Of a DNA stretch of 64,000 bases, positions 46,124-57,039 are shown in pieces. A model generated the notes under the pieces. That model did no database searches. It was not told the origin of the DNA and saw only the letters and a list, made by a program, of their open reading frames with translations. Source of the stretch: Punica granatum (lineage: Eukaryota; Streptophyta; Magnoliopsida; Myrtales; Lythraceae). The stretch is taken from contig NC_045130.1 of the NCBI RefSeq assembly GCF_007655135.1, forward strand, positions 26,718,605 to 26,782,604. The letters run 5' to 3'. The position numbers were made by a program, and so were the translations under genes. How positions within the stretch are numbered: position 1 is the stretch's first letter; each line of letters begins with the position of its first letter.

Positions 46124-48298
46124 ATGTCCACCATCTCCCAATTCCTCCACCTCCCCTACAAGGTCGTCCCCCCATCCGCATCAAACCCCAAATTCACCTC
46201 CAAGCCTGCAATCCTCCCCTTAAACCCTCACCCAGTACGAGCCTTGGGGAAAGATACTAACAAGGTGCGACCCGCCTTTGTGGTCCGGGCCTCGGAATAC
46301 GAGGACGAGTGGGGTCCGGAGAAGGGGCAGGAGGCGCCGGAAGTCGATGCTGGAGGCGTGGCCGTTGCCGAGGAGCCAAAGGAGGCGCCCGAGATTACCA
46401 GCCTGAAGAAGGCTCTGGTGGACTCGTTCTATGGGACGAATCTTGGCCTGAGCGCGACGAGCGAAACGAGGGCCGAGATAGTGGAGCTTATTACCCAGCT
46501 CGAGGCCAAGAACCCGACCCCGGCCCCCACCGAGGCCCTCACTCTGCTCAACGGGAAATGGATTCTCGCGTAAGAGTTCTCTCCCTAATTCTGTGTTTTT
46601 CGATTGACCGCAGGAAATTGGCCTCTGTCTTGGCAATCGAAAAGATGTGATTTTTGTGCTTATGCTCGGATGTCTGTCAGCGGAACAGAGTTGTGCGATT
46701 CTAATTTTGAAAGTGCTTATGCTAAGAGATTCCGATTATCACATTTCGAAGTCATGATGTGCTATAATTATATGAAGCAGCCATAGTTCGAGCTCGTCGG
46801 ACATGAAAATAGTTTCTTGTCTGACTCCTAGGAATGTAGTGGAGCCATCTAGCGAAACGAAGAGCAACCATTGGCATGTATTTCACATCTCTATTGACTA
46901 AACAAGCTGTTGTGTGGTCATGTTGATGAGTCTCGTATGTGCACTAAACAGAAACAATTCTGGGTAGGATTTTTTTTTCTTTTTGTCATTTTACTTGGCA
47001 GTTATTCATCTAGGATGCAGACCGATTGCACCTAGCTATGCAGATTCTGTGATAAATACAACTTTGTAGGCAGTGGGAATAAGCAATAATGAATCACTTG
47101 CAATTTTTTCTCGTGAACACTGAATTGAAGAACTCAGAACCCGAACTCTGGTGTTACATGGATCTGTCATTTTTTCGCCACTGCAGTTGTTTCTGACCTG
47201 TGTTGGTTTTCTTTCAAACCAAGTAATTATAGTTTCTCATCTTTTATTAAATGCCTCCAAGTAAATCGTGAAACAATAGGCTTTTCTTGAGATTAGGCCA
47301 ATGGTGATATTGAGATTAATTTACCGTGATCATAGGTACACCTCTTTCGTGGGATTGTTCCCTTTGCTGGCCAGGGGCACCCTGCCACTGGTAAAAGTGG
47401 AAGAGATATCTCAGATCATTGACTCAGAGAACTTCACTGTCCAGAACTCTGTCCAGTTCTCGGGCCCCTTGGCAACTACTTCCTTCAGCACCAATGCCAA
47501 ATTCGAAGTCCGAAGCCCGAAGCGCGTGCAGGTATCCACAATTCCACTCTCTTCATTGACATAATGTTGCAACTTAGGTCACATTTGAAAAATGTTGATA
47601 GATTAGAGGGCTGAATTTTGATGGAGACTTTCAGCAGAGGTTTTAAACGCCAACTAACTATAAAAGAAAAGATCTGTCAAGTACAGAAAACAAGCTTATC
47701 GAGTTATTTTTGGTTCCCTGTAACTTTGAGCATTGAATCTGATAAGTTTCATGCGATAGGCTTTTGGAGAAATTGGTTCTCATTATTTCGCATTATTTAG
47801 CTTCTGGTTATGGTAGTACTGGAAACAGAACGCTAGGTTCTCCATTGAAATGGGCCTGAGTTAACCACCACTGCAAATTTCAATTGTGCTACCGTAAACC
47901 CCCATACGTATATCGGGTAGATTATATTTATCCCACAGTGTTCCATAATTTCTCCATTGCATTCGTTTTTGTTCTAATTCCAGATCAAGTTTGAAGAGGG
48001 GATCATCGGGACTCCCCAGCTGACAGACTCGATTGAGTTGCCTGAGAACGTCGAGTTTTTGGGACAGAAAATCGACCTCACACCCTTCAAGGGGCTGATC
48101 ACCTCTGTTCAGGGCACTGCTTCCTCAGTGGTGAAGACGATCTCAAACCAACCGCCGCTTAAGTTCTCCCTCGCTCGCACCAATGCAGAGTCGTGGCTGC
48201 TGACCACTTACCTTGACGAGGATATTCGAATCTCAAGGGGCGATGGGGGAAGTATCTTCGTGCTTCTCAAGGAAGGCAGCTCCTTCTTGCTGCCATAA
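46124..48298 (+). CDS. FBN1: Plastid-lipid-associated protein / fibrillin 1 type (3 exons, 318 aa)
   Basis: Exons are 46124-46569, 47336-47531 and 47984-48298, joined by GT-AG introns of 766 and 452 bases (donors GC|GTAAGAG and CAG|GTATCC; acceptors CATAG|G and TCCAG|A). The phases agree, and the sum gives 318 codons plus TAA, the usual length for fibrillin 1. Residues 1 to about 55 form a chloroplast transit peptide (Ser/Thr/Pro-rich, basic, few acidic residues, ending FVVRAS). An acidic linker follows at about 58-90. The PAP/fibrillin domain runs from about 91 ([17 protein letters not shown]) to the end: [12 protein letters not shown], the lipocalin-like [20 protein letters not shown] region, and the C-terminal signature [19 protein letters not shown]. 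Such proteins coat plastoglobules and chromoplast carotenoid fibrils and protect photosystem II under light or drought stress, with ABA involvement in family members. A polyadenylation signal AATAAA lies at 48417. The coding exons are GC-rich against AT-rich flanks. No damage is visible. The gene is intact and the family call is firm; the subgroup (FBN1/2) is likely. Confidence 0.95.
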
Positions 48299-48367
48299 AT
48301 CCCTTGGATGGAATATTCCCTTTCGTTGTGCATGGTCAGTACATGGACGGGGAGAATGGTGCGGGTT

Positions 48368-48403
48368 ATATATATAGGGTTATATATATATATATATATA
48401 TAC
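48368..48403. repeat. TA microsatellite in the fibrillin 3' untranslated region
   Basis: Two (TA)n runs, TATATATATA then about 22 bases of alternating TA, lie between the stop codon and the AATAAA signal at 48417. Confidence 0.8.
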
Positions 48404-48416
48404 AGATACATACATG

Positions 48417-48422
48417 AATAAA
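48417..48422 (+). terminator. FBN1: Polyadenylation signal of the fibrillin gene
   Basis: AATAAA occurs 119 bases after the stop codon, in CATGAATAAAAGAAG. It is the only canonical signal in the first few hundred bases downstream. Confidence 0.6.
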
Positions 48423-48643
48423 AGAAGATTCTTGCCGTATTATATGGTTCTGTGACAGCTCAAAATATGTGTTTTCTTAGGAATTGACAATTGAAGTTTG
48501 GCTGTTCTGTTTGGTGTAAGGTGGTGTTCATATATTATATGTAATTTCTAATTGTATGACCTGAAAGTTTTTCTTTATGGGTTTGTTTTTACCAAAAAAA
48601 GAAAAAAAATCGATCGCATGGAGTCTCTGCAGCGTAATTTACG

Positions 48644-48890
48644 ATGCGTTTGGTTTTAGAGTTAAGTAGAGTTGAGTTTTGATTTTAATTGAGTTGTAAT
48701 GATTGTGTTGTTGAATTATGAGAAAAAATACGAAAAAGTAATGAATAGTCGAGAGAATTTAGTGTTAAAAATTAAATTGAATGGTTAAAAAAATTAAAGA
48801 AAATGGAAAAAGTAATAATTATATTGTTGACTTTTGTTGTATAGTGAATAGAATTAAAATTTTAAAAATTGATTCTAAAATCAAACGGGG
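48644..48890. mobile_element. MITE-like element, family M1, downstream of fibrillin
   Basis: Left end GCGTTTGGTTTTAGAGTTAA and right end GATTCTAAAATCAAACGGGG are inverted repeats (CGTTTGGTTTTAGA against CGTTTGATTTTAGA). The body matches the copy at 45672-45980 (GATTGTGTTGTTGAATTATG, AGAATTTAGTGTTAAAAATT). It is the clearest copy for defining the family's ends. Confidence 0.65.
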
Positions 48891-49284
48891 TTTAGACATT
48901 TTGCTCGCAATTTCTGTGGGTAAAATTGATGATACACTTCATCCCAGGAGAAGTGCTAAAGGAGAAAAACATAGCCATGCCGTATTGTTGATGTCCTGCC
49001 CCAGGAAATATCACGTGAAGGATGTAGTGGTCATTCAACTTATTCCTCATATCTGACAGGCCAAATGTACCATAGGGACTTCTTAATTCTTCTTGCAAAC
49101 ACCTTATTTTGACTGATGTTAATTGTGTGAGCGGACGACTTACCATGTCAACATTTTGAATAATTTCTCAAATAAAAGGCCCGATTTCACCTCCCTAGCA
49201 TTCGAAGGCCCACGAGGTTTCTTGACAACTAATTATTACCAAAGGAAAAAAAAAATTACAGACTTTACACTGTTCTAATTAACT
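48891..49284. other. Intergenic DNA, no gene recognised
   Basis: Overlapping short frames on both strands at 48781-49146 run through the MITE end and match nothing. Confidence 0.45.
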
Positions 49285-49456
49285 TCTTTTTATCCTATCA
49301 ATTATTTCGCTTAAATAAGATCTCAGATTCGTGTCCTTATGAATGCAAAAAATCAATGTTGTGAGAGTTTTATTCCCTAACGGACCGATCCAATTCGACT
49401 GAATTAATCGGACCCAATTGAGTTTTCGAATATCGGGGTTTACACTGAAAAAAATT
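49285..49456 (+). mobile_element. SINE S1 copy, plus strand
   Basis: An eroded B box (CTCAGATTCGTG), then the family body (AATGCAAAAAATCAATGTTG, GACTGAATTAATCGGACCC, GAGTTTTCGAATATCGGGGT) and the end TTTACACTGAAAAAAATT match the full-length copy at 10005. Confidence 0.65.
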
Positions 49457-50616
49457 CATCAACTATCAGTTTCGTATCAATTTTAGCATGTCACATTTTC
49501 CATCAATTTAAACGAAATTGCTAATGTGACTAACACTGAGTGGGTCCAAATGAATTTTAAATATAAATATATTCTATAAATTTTAAAAAATTAAAGAAAA
49601 AAGATAAAAGGAAAACCCTAATCAGTTCCATGGGGGAAGAGAGGGGGGAGGCCAGTGGTGAGGGCTTGCCCGGCAAACACCACCCCTCTCGATTAGGGTT
49701 TCCGGCAACCACTGTGATCGCTAATGACTCTACAGGGGCGGTGGTGGCCTTTGGTGAGGCCCCACAACCCAAAAACTTTAAAAAAAAAAAAAGGAAAGGG
49801 AGCCGGCGATGGGAGCCTCGTCGCGGTAATTTTCAATATATTTTTTATTAGGAAAATATTTGAGGCCCAATCAATGTGAATCATGTGGCACTAGCAAGTG
49901 CCACATCAGCATTCTTGTTAAAGTTAACGGTAAGTGTGACATCGTGCTATAATTGATGTTAAATTGATAGTTGGTGAACTATTAGGATTAAAAAAAAAAT
50001 TCGTGCTGAAATTGCAATTAAAGTGTAACGTTTGATTATTATTTTTTTGTAATTTACCCGTATTATTATTATTATTATGGGGAAAGCCACTTATGGAGGC
50101 CAATTGTACTTGCAGCTCTTCTAGCATTTTATCCATCCCAAAACATCGAAAATTATCGAGTGAGCAAATATATTTAAACTAAAGGAAAACAAGAACTAGA
50201 AATCAAAATATCGAACTGAAAATTATCGAGTGAACTCATGTAACTATCCATCTATTTTCCGTTTGGTCATAATCTTTTGGAAAAGGTTCACCAAATACCT
50301 ACACGTAGAGAGCGCTTGTGGCCAACATAGGATTTTTAAATCAACACTTGTAGAGCTTTTAATCAAGATTCTGATCATTCAGATTCTAGTTCCAAAAGTC
50401 TTGTACCAGCGATTTTGTGCTCGTCTTTCTTTCGCTACATTGCCGCTGCATTGCTGCTTCCTTTTCTCAGCTATTTGTTGAGAAGAGAAACCCTCAAAAT
50501 GCTAAATCTTTGGCCTATCAAAACCCGATCAAAAGGACAAAATATTGAGCATCTTTTCCTTAAAATAGGAGGGATAAACCCAACAAACTTCACCCCCTAC
50601 TATTTGGGGATTGCGA
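49457..50616. other. Intergenic DNA, no gene recognised
   Basis: Short GC-rich stretch at 49620-49830 with three overlapping frames on both strands, low in conservation signals. (ATT)n at about 50060-50078. Confidence 0.45.
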
Positions 50617-50840
50617 TCACACCGGCTTGCTCAAGCAAACATCGAGTTTCTCCTTGGCCAAAGGTTTTGTCATCACATTAGCTTCATTCTCACAAGTATG
50701 TACTTTGTCTAGTTTTACCAACTTACACTCCATTTTGGCATTACTTTCTAACCTTAGAATTGTTTCTAACTTTGTAGATTTTGCTCCCTTTTTAGCTATA
50801 ATGCCATTCCTATTTGTACTATTCATGGATCAATGAGAAT
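50617..50840 (-). pseudogene. Copia pol C-terminal fragment
   Basis: The minus-strand frame reads GIIAKKGAKSTKLETILRLE and then CKLVKLDKVHTCENEANVMT followed by KPLAKEKLDVCL. The 'KVHT.EN.A.(D)M.TKPL' stretch is the end of the Ty1/copia RNase H region. A related stretch in the opposite orientation lies at 56940-57032. The rest of pol is missing. Confidence 0.65.
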
Positions 50841-50889
50841 TTGAGCCGCATAATTCCAAATTTGAGCTGCATAGTTCCAAATTCAATAT

Positions 50890-51960
50890 CGAAATGTCAA
50901 AGGACGTGGGGAAGGGAGACCAGTCGGGCAAGCAGCTTGAGGTTCCTTTTGTTTACACCCTCAGCCCCTCCGATAGTCCAGGAAACATCTCAATCTCGTG
51001 TCTTCTAAAATGGTGGTAATTACTTAATACGGTCCGGTGTGATGAAGATGATTGTAAGGATGAAAAATAAGTTGGCCATCATTGATGGCACCATCCAAAA
51101 GTCGAAGAACGGTGATCCCAACCTCAAACGGTGGGAAATTTGCAATTTCATGCATATAACGTGTATGTTCAATACGATGGAGAGAGACCTACAATCCGGC
51201 GTTCCATCTGCTAATAACGCAAAAGTCTTATGTGATGACCTCAAGGAGAGGTTTCCTTAATGCAATGAGGCTCGAATATACCAAATCAAATAAGAGATTT
51301 GCCTTCTCAGACGGCCGAAGAATCCCGAAGTACTACTCTAGCTGAAGCCCTTATAGGACGAGTTCGAGAATTCCTCGAGATCCCAACGTGCACATGCGAG
51401 ATTACCTTTAGTACAAATGATATGGGAAATAAAGAGTGACAATTATCGTCGAGCAAAGCAAACTCGCTCACAAATTCCCTTTAATACGAAAAAAGATGAT
51501 TTCTCATTTCAAATAGTGCATTGTGACTTGTGGGGACCATATAAAACAAAGCCTATCTCGGGAGCGCACTACTTCTCAACAATAATTGGCGACTTTAGTA
51601 GGACCTTTTAACCGTACGATCAAATTTTTTTGATAAAATGGGATCATCATCAAATCCTGTGCATGGTTACACTGTAACAAAAAGGGCGAGTCAAACGAAA
51701 ACATCATCATATTCTGAAATTGGCATGAGCACTCTTCTTTCAGGCTTACTCTTTCGGTCCGCTTTTAGGCGAGTGTGTGTGTGTCAACAGTAGCCCATTT
51801 GATCAATTTGACGCTCACACAAATCTTGGGCAGCAAGAGACCTTACAAGGTACTCTTAATTAAGTTTCCAAATTATTCAAACTTACGGGCATTTGGTTTT
51901 TTATGGGCCCATTAATGAACAAATAGAGGTTGCTCAGCCCAGTCCTTTGCAGCCCACTTC
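50890..51960 (+). pseudogene. Copia gag to integrase fragment, internally deleted
   Basis: Plus-strand pieces in order: a gag N-terminus (EVPFVYTLSPSDSPGNISIS, then NKLAIIDGTIQKSKNGDPNL and KRWEICNFM, up to about 51260), an eroded gag continuation (RIYQIK, about 51275-51400), and then QTRSQIPF…IVHCDLWGPYKT (about 51450-51611), which is the GAG-pre-integrase end and integrase core start. A further integrase piece (RRPYKVLLIKFPNYSNLRAF) lies at about 51838-51900. Zinc finger and protease are missing, and stops interrupt all parts. Confidence 0.7.
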
Positions 51961-54515
51961 ATCACAGATTGTAGCCAGCTCATCCAGGTCGTCCCCACGT
52001 GAATTTCAAGCTAATATTGCAGCCTTCCTCGACAGACGGAGACAATTCAGGGAAAGAATCATCTAATAATTTTCAAAGTGATAATTTAGGGGTGTGTCGC
52101 TCTGATTGACTAAATGATTTCAGGCGCTGCAGGAAGCATGGCTTGACCCAGGACTTCTCGCTTTTTATACATAGCATGTTATGCATGATACATACTTTCT
52201 TACTGTTGACTGCAGCGTTATATGGACAAAGAGCATGTGCAGGATGTATAGTCTGATCAACCATTGCTATGAGTTGCACGAACCAGTTCTTCTAGTAGGA
52301 GAAACCGATGGGGGGAAGACTATGGTCTGTCAGTGACTGCGTGTTGTTTTGAAGTCACATATTCTGAATTGTACCCAATATACATTTGACTTTGCGAGGG
52401 TCGGTTAGGTCCCCTCTACTTCTCATATTCTTGTGCTATATTCGTTCCAAAGTTTTTGTTCTAGAGTTTCTATATAGTTTCTTCAAATTGTTGGAAGCTT
52501 ATATACATAGTTTCTTCTAAAGTTTCTACATAGTTTCTCATAGTCTTTGTTCTATAGGGTTTCTTTCTTGAGAGATCAAGGTTGACTTCAGTGTTTGAGG
52601 ATCTGGTCAAACAGCTTATGGTTTCAAATGCTTTCATCAACTATCCTAGTGCTCCGATGTGTTCCGCTTGAAGGTTAGACACTTGTGTGCTGAGGTTGCT
52701 GTGGTCTTACAACTCATGTGTTGTATGCTGTTTCTAATCCATTCTATCTCTTTAGGCGATTTCTTTTGACATCGGAAAAGCTTCTTCAACTCTTGACCGA
52801 CTAGGCACTGTCATAAATGACTATCGATGAGATCTGATCTCTTCTTTCTGAGTCACTCAACGGATATTGATGCACTTGAGCAATAAACTTTGAGCTGAAG
52901 CAGTTGCATGAGAAGTGGCAGACTTATGTGGCATGATAGGCCTCTTGTACAAAGGTGTTGTAAGCACCTAGTTTTGACCCAGATTTGCCAATGACCAATC
53001 AAGATGAAACTCGAGCAGAGAAGCATGCAGAAGAAATGACTTTGGAGGACGAGGTGAAAGTCAGATTAAATTTCAAGCAAACGATGTGGCTGTATGGGAG
53101 CGCAATCAAATGCACCATCAGTTCTACGAGTCATTTCTACTACAGCGCTCGTTTCAACGAGTTCACTCCATGATTGGTTTGGGACAAATATTTAACAGAA
53201 ATTGCACATGTAAAATAAATTTTCGCAATAATATGCAGTTTTGGGAAATTTATTTCGAACCCTGCCAATCTTAGTTTTCCATTAAATCGGTGCCATTTTA
53301 CTCTTGACTGGTTAAAATTTGAACCTAATAAGAGAAAACTGACAAAATTCATAGAGGATGGGTTCGATCTTGGGTGGTTGAGTTAGGAACGGATTAAATT
53401 TATTGAAATAGGGTCCAGACCACCCATAGGAGTCTTTGACAGTAGCTCGCCAAGTGGAAGACGGCTGATTTGGTCTTTAATTAGTTAATTAGATAGATAG
53501 ATAGATAGATTAGATTAGATTAGATGGGTGTTGGTCATGAGTCAACTCAGTAAGTTTGTCAATTGGTGTTCACCTGGGTGTATTGGCCGAATCTATGTGT
53601 GTATAAATCCAAATGAAGTGATGAGTGATGGTTTCGGTCAGTGAGGCTCTTAAGAGAATTTGTTGTTAATCGCCTGTTTATTTGGTAAAATCGGGTCTTA
53701 ATCGTGGTTAATCGTGTAAATTTGATTTTAATCACATCGCTAGGGCCACTAGCCTATAATCACCTCCATTAGTAAGAGTCTTGAACAATTCCATAATTTG
53801 AAGTATGGAGGGACGCAAAAGTTAATCACAGTCTAAATGCCAATAGCAATTGGCAACACATAAAGATTCACAAAAATATCATATTGTATCTTACAAAAGA
53901 AAAACAAGTATTATAGATGCCCAATTCAAAACAATGTGAATTTGTTCAGATAGATATGTTTTTTTCGATTTTGAGAGTCTGTACTCTAAGTTGAAAGAGA
54001 GTTACTGGAAACCCCAATATAATCCCGTAACGTTACACTCATCTTATTCCAATTCTTCTCCTAAATTTGTTCTTGATATTTCATTGTCTATTTTAGATAC
54101 AAGAAATAATTTCGGATCAATAATTAAATTAACCATATCCTTTTGAAGTTATTTTTACAGAAGATTTTATTCAAAAAATTGATAAAATTCTTTTTGAATA
54201 CAATTTAATAATTTTTTATGACTTTTTGGATTAAAAAAATTAATTTTCAGTATGATTCTCACTTTTTGGTTCATTATTACACTTTAACAATTAACAAGAA
54301 AAACAAAATATGAACAATGGAATTGTAAATTTACATAGATATAAAATAGTTTTTCCATGAAGAAAGCAATATAACTCGAATAAATTGACTTAAACTAAAC
54401 AAACTTTAAGTTGAAATAAATTCAATGAAAAGTACTGTTTAACCATGCTAATTCTTTTTCATGGGAGAATCGCATTAAATAAGTTCCTATGTATTGAATT
54501 TAAGTTCCTTGTATT
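51961..54515. other. Intergenic DNA, possible eroded LTR
   Basis: Repeated words TTTGTTCTA…AGTTTCTATATAGTTTC at about 52450-52560 form a short imperfect tandem. A (GATA)n then (GATTA)n microsatellite lies at 53490-53525. A region at 52970-53180 has no stop-free domain I recognise. No gene is called. Confidence 0.45.
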
Positions 54516-54523
54516 GTATCTAT

Positions 54524-55044
54524 CAGTGTTATCAGAACCGGACCGGATAATGAACCGGAAGGGGTATGGATTCATGGGTTTATGGGTTCAACCAGGGGTT
54601 CGATGGGTCGGACCGCACGTTTAATAAAATAAATATTCATATTATTAAAAAAATTATGATAATTATGATAGAAGTATGATGATTTCAAAGATATATGAGA
54701 ATAGTGTAAGAAAATACAAATATATTTAATATTTCTTACTTCAAAATAAATATTGAATTTTAATAAGTACTTAAAAGTAGAGTTAAAAGAACAAGAAAGT
54801 AGTGGTTGTTTGGTTGGTAGTATATTGGTATAAGAAGTAAGAGGTCATGAGTTCAAATCCTTACACAACTTAACAATTTTTACAATAAATAGTAAACCCA
54901 TAAAATCCATAGAACTGGCCGATTTTATGGGTTCGGCGGTTCAAATGTGCATTTTGGGTTTTCAGGCGAACTGGACCGAACATGGTGCCGGTTCCCAGTC
55001 CGACCGGTCGACCCGGCCGGTCCGGTCCGGTTCTGATAACAATG
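54524..55044. mobile_element. hAT non-autonomous element, family H-C, copy 2
   Basis: Ends CAGTGTTATCAGAACCGGAC and the inverse (…GTTCTGATAACAATG) match copy 1 at 24653. A perfect 8-base duplication, GTATCTAT, flanks it (54516-54523 and 55045-55052). The same tRNA-like segment (GTTTGGTTGGTAG … GAGTTCAAATCC) is present at about 54805-54865. Confidence 0.9.
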
Positions 55045-55070
55045 GTATCTATAGTAATTAGTCAAAGATT

Positions 55071-55089
55071 CCGCGCATTGCATTGGTTA

Positions 55090-55123
<34 letters not shown>

Positions 55124-55680
55124 GTATCCCAACAATAAATGGGGATAGAAAAGTAATTTTCTAAATAGTATAAAGTCAAAAATGCAAACATCTAAATAAT
55201 ATTCAAGATTAAAAATATATTATCTTAAAGAAAATAACTACTATCTAATGATATATGTGCATGAATTAAATGCAATTAAATAGTGACGCAATTATATATA
55301 TATATATAATTAAGTCATTTTAATTAAATAATTATAAAAAAACATTTTCATAAATCTGTATATTTATAAATAACATATATTTATATATATACTTCACTTT
55401 CACTCTGTTAAATTAGACTAAAGTGGCAAATTTATATTAATTAAGAGTTTATTTTTCAAAATATTTGATAATTTTAATCGATATACATATATATAGTATT
55501 AAAGAAAATAATATTTGTTATTATATATGTCACTTCGAATTGTCTTTAATTTGTTATTGCTACCATTTGAGCAGTTGTACTTTAGAAATATATCTCTTAT
55601 TAAACATTTCAATTGGGATATCAAAATTTTAAATTATCATTACAAATAAATACTTTAAACCCGTGCATCGCATGGGCTAA
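55071..55680. repeat. AT-rich block bounded by palindromic GCATGC-like motifs
   Basis: The left edge has CCGCGCATTGCATTGGTTAG (55071-55090) and the right edge CCCGTGCATCGCATGGGCTA (55660-55679), similar in the same orientation and each partly self-complementary. Between them the DNA is almost pure A/T with (TA)n at 55092-55120. This edge motif also closes the block at 7608 and resembles those at 28264 and 63134. Confidence 0.45.
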
Positions 55681-56939
55681 AAGTTTGTATGTTAATATAG
55701 AGATGTGTTGTTTAAGGTTTAATATAACTGTTAACCAGATAATAGATTAAAAAAAAAAGTCAAAGAAGGTAAACCTTCTACGGTTATGATAATATGAGAA
55801 TTGCTTTCTATGATATCTATCGTAGCATATTATGCAATATAAATTCTCTGCTTTCGTGAGTTAACTTCTATTTGAAATCTAATAGTTTTCATCTTACTTA
55901 ATTACTATGTACATTAATCATCACTTCCTCAACGCCAAATCACACTATGAGAGAATAATTCGCAACCGTTGTATATGCACAATATTAAACTCTAGAAACA
56001 AAAGTATGAATAATATGGAAGAACACAAATGCTAAAAATATTTCACTAGTTTTCATAAAGAAAATTGAGTTAAAATTGTTACAGATTTTATGCATGGCCA
56101 ACATTATAATGCAACAGTGGTTAATAATGTCAATGAATAACTCAATTAAATCCAATAGTTTTACTTAGGTTACGTAATATTAACAAAATACAAAAACCAG
56201 TAAAGAAATCCACAACTAACAAAATTAAAAGGTCAAGTCCCATTGTCATTATCTTAAAATCGTCTAACATCTAATTGTCCATGTCAAATATTTCGTTTCT
56301 CTAACAAAATTCTTAGGTTATATTAAAAGCGTATACTTTCAACGTAGAACTTTTAGAGAGATTGTGTTTGTAACTCTCCTTCATCAAACTAATAGGTCTT
56401 GAACAATGAACTCCTAAAGAGTTTTCCATAAGTGATGTGTCACCACAATCTTGTGCCATTACTTGATGGGAGTTCAAAAGTCACTCAATCTAAGGTTGCC
56501 TTTGTCCAACATGGCGTCTTCCGGAACATTGCTCCGACTTTATTGTGTATAGATGTTTTTATTCAATTATTATTTGTCTTTTTTTTTTTAATATAAGTCA
56601 ATTCTCCTGACCTCAATCCTACTTCATCATATATAGCAAATAAACCAGTGATAATTGAAATAAAAATATCGAAGGAGACTATAACATGAAATCTAAGAAT
56701 ATAAAAAATTAAAAAAATTATAAGAATATAATTCGAGAGTATAGTAATGTAATTGTGAAATGAAGTTTTACTTCCTTTAAAATTTAATTGGCAGCAGTGC
56801 TTGAGTTGTTTCACAATAAATTTGCAGCCTTGTTCATAATATTTCAAAAAGGTCATGATGGTATGGAGCAACATTATATGATGTCAAATGGCAGAAAAAA
56901 TTTAAGAAGATTTCATAAATATTCGAACTTTCCAGCTCT
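55681..56939. other. AT-rich intergenic DNA, no gene recognised
   Basis: A 103-codon minus-strand frame at 56563-56874 is hydrophobic and Ile/Phe-rich in AT-rich DNA. It has no conserved features and is not called. Confidence 0.45.
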
Positions 56940-57039
56940 AATTCTCATTGATCCATGAATGAGTACAAATAGGAACAACATTACAGCTAAGAACGAAGCA
57001 AAATCTACAAAGTTGAAAACAATTCTAAGGTGAGAAATT
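56940..57039 (+). repeat. Copia pol-end fragment, inverted relative to 50747-50840
   Basis: ATTCTCATTGATCCATGAAT and GCAAAATCTACAAAGTTGAA here are the reverse complement, with few changes, of text at 50747-50840. The strand is opposite to the copia element next to it, so it is separate debris. Confidence 0.6.

Noticed and set aside
46220..46650. Other-frame and antisense frames over fibrillin exon 1
   Set aside because: The spliced fibrillin reading explains the exon fully; the alternatives have no domain.
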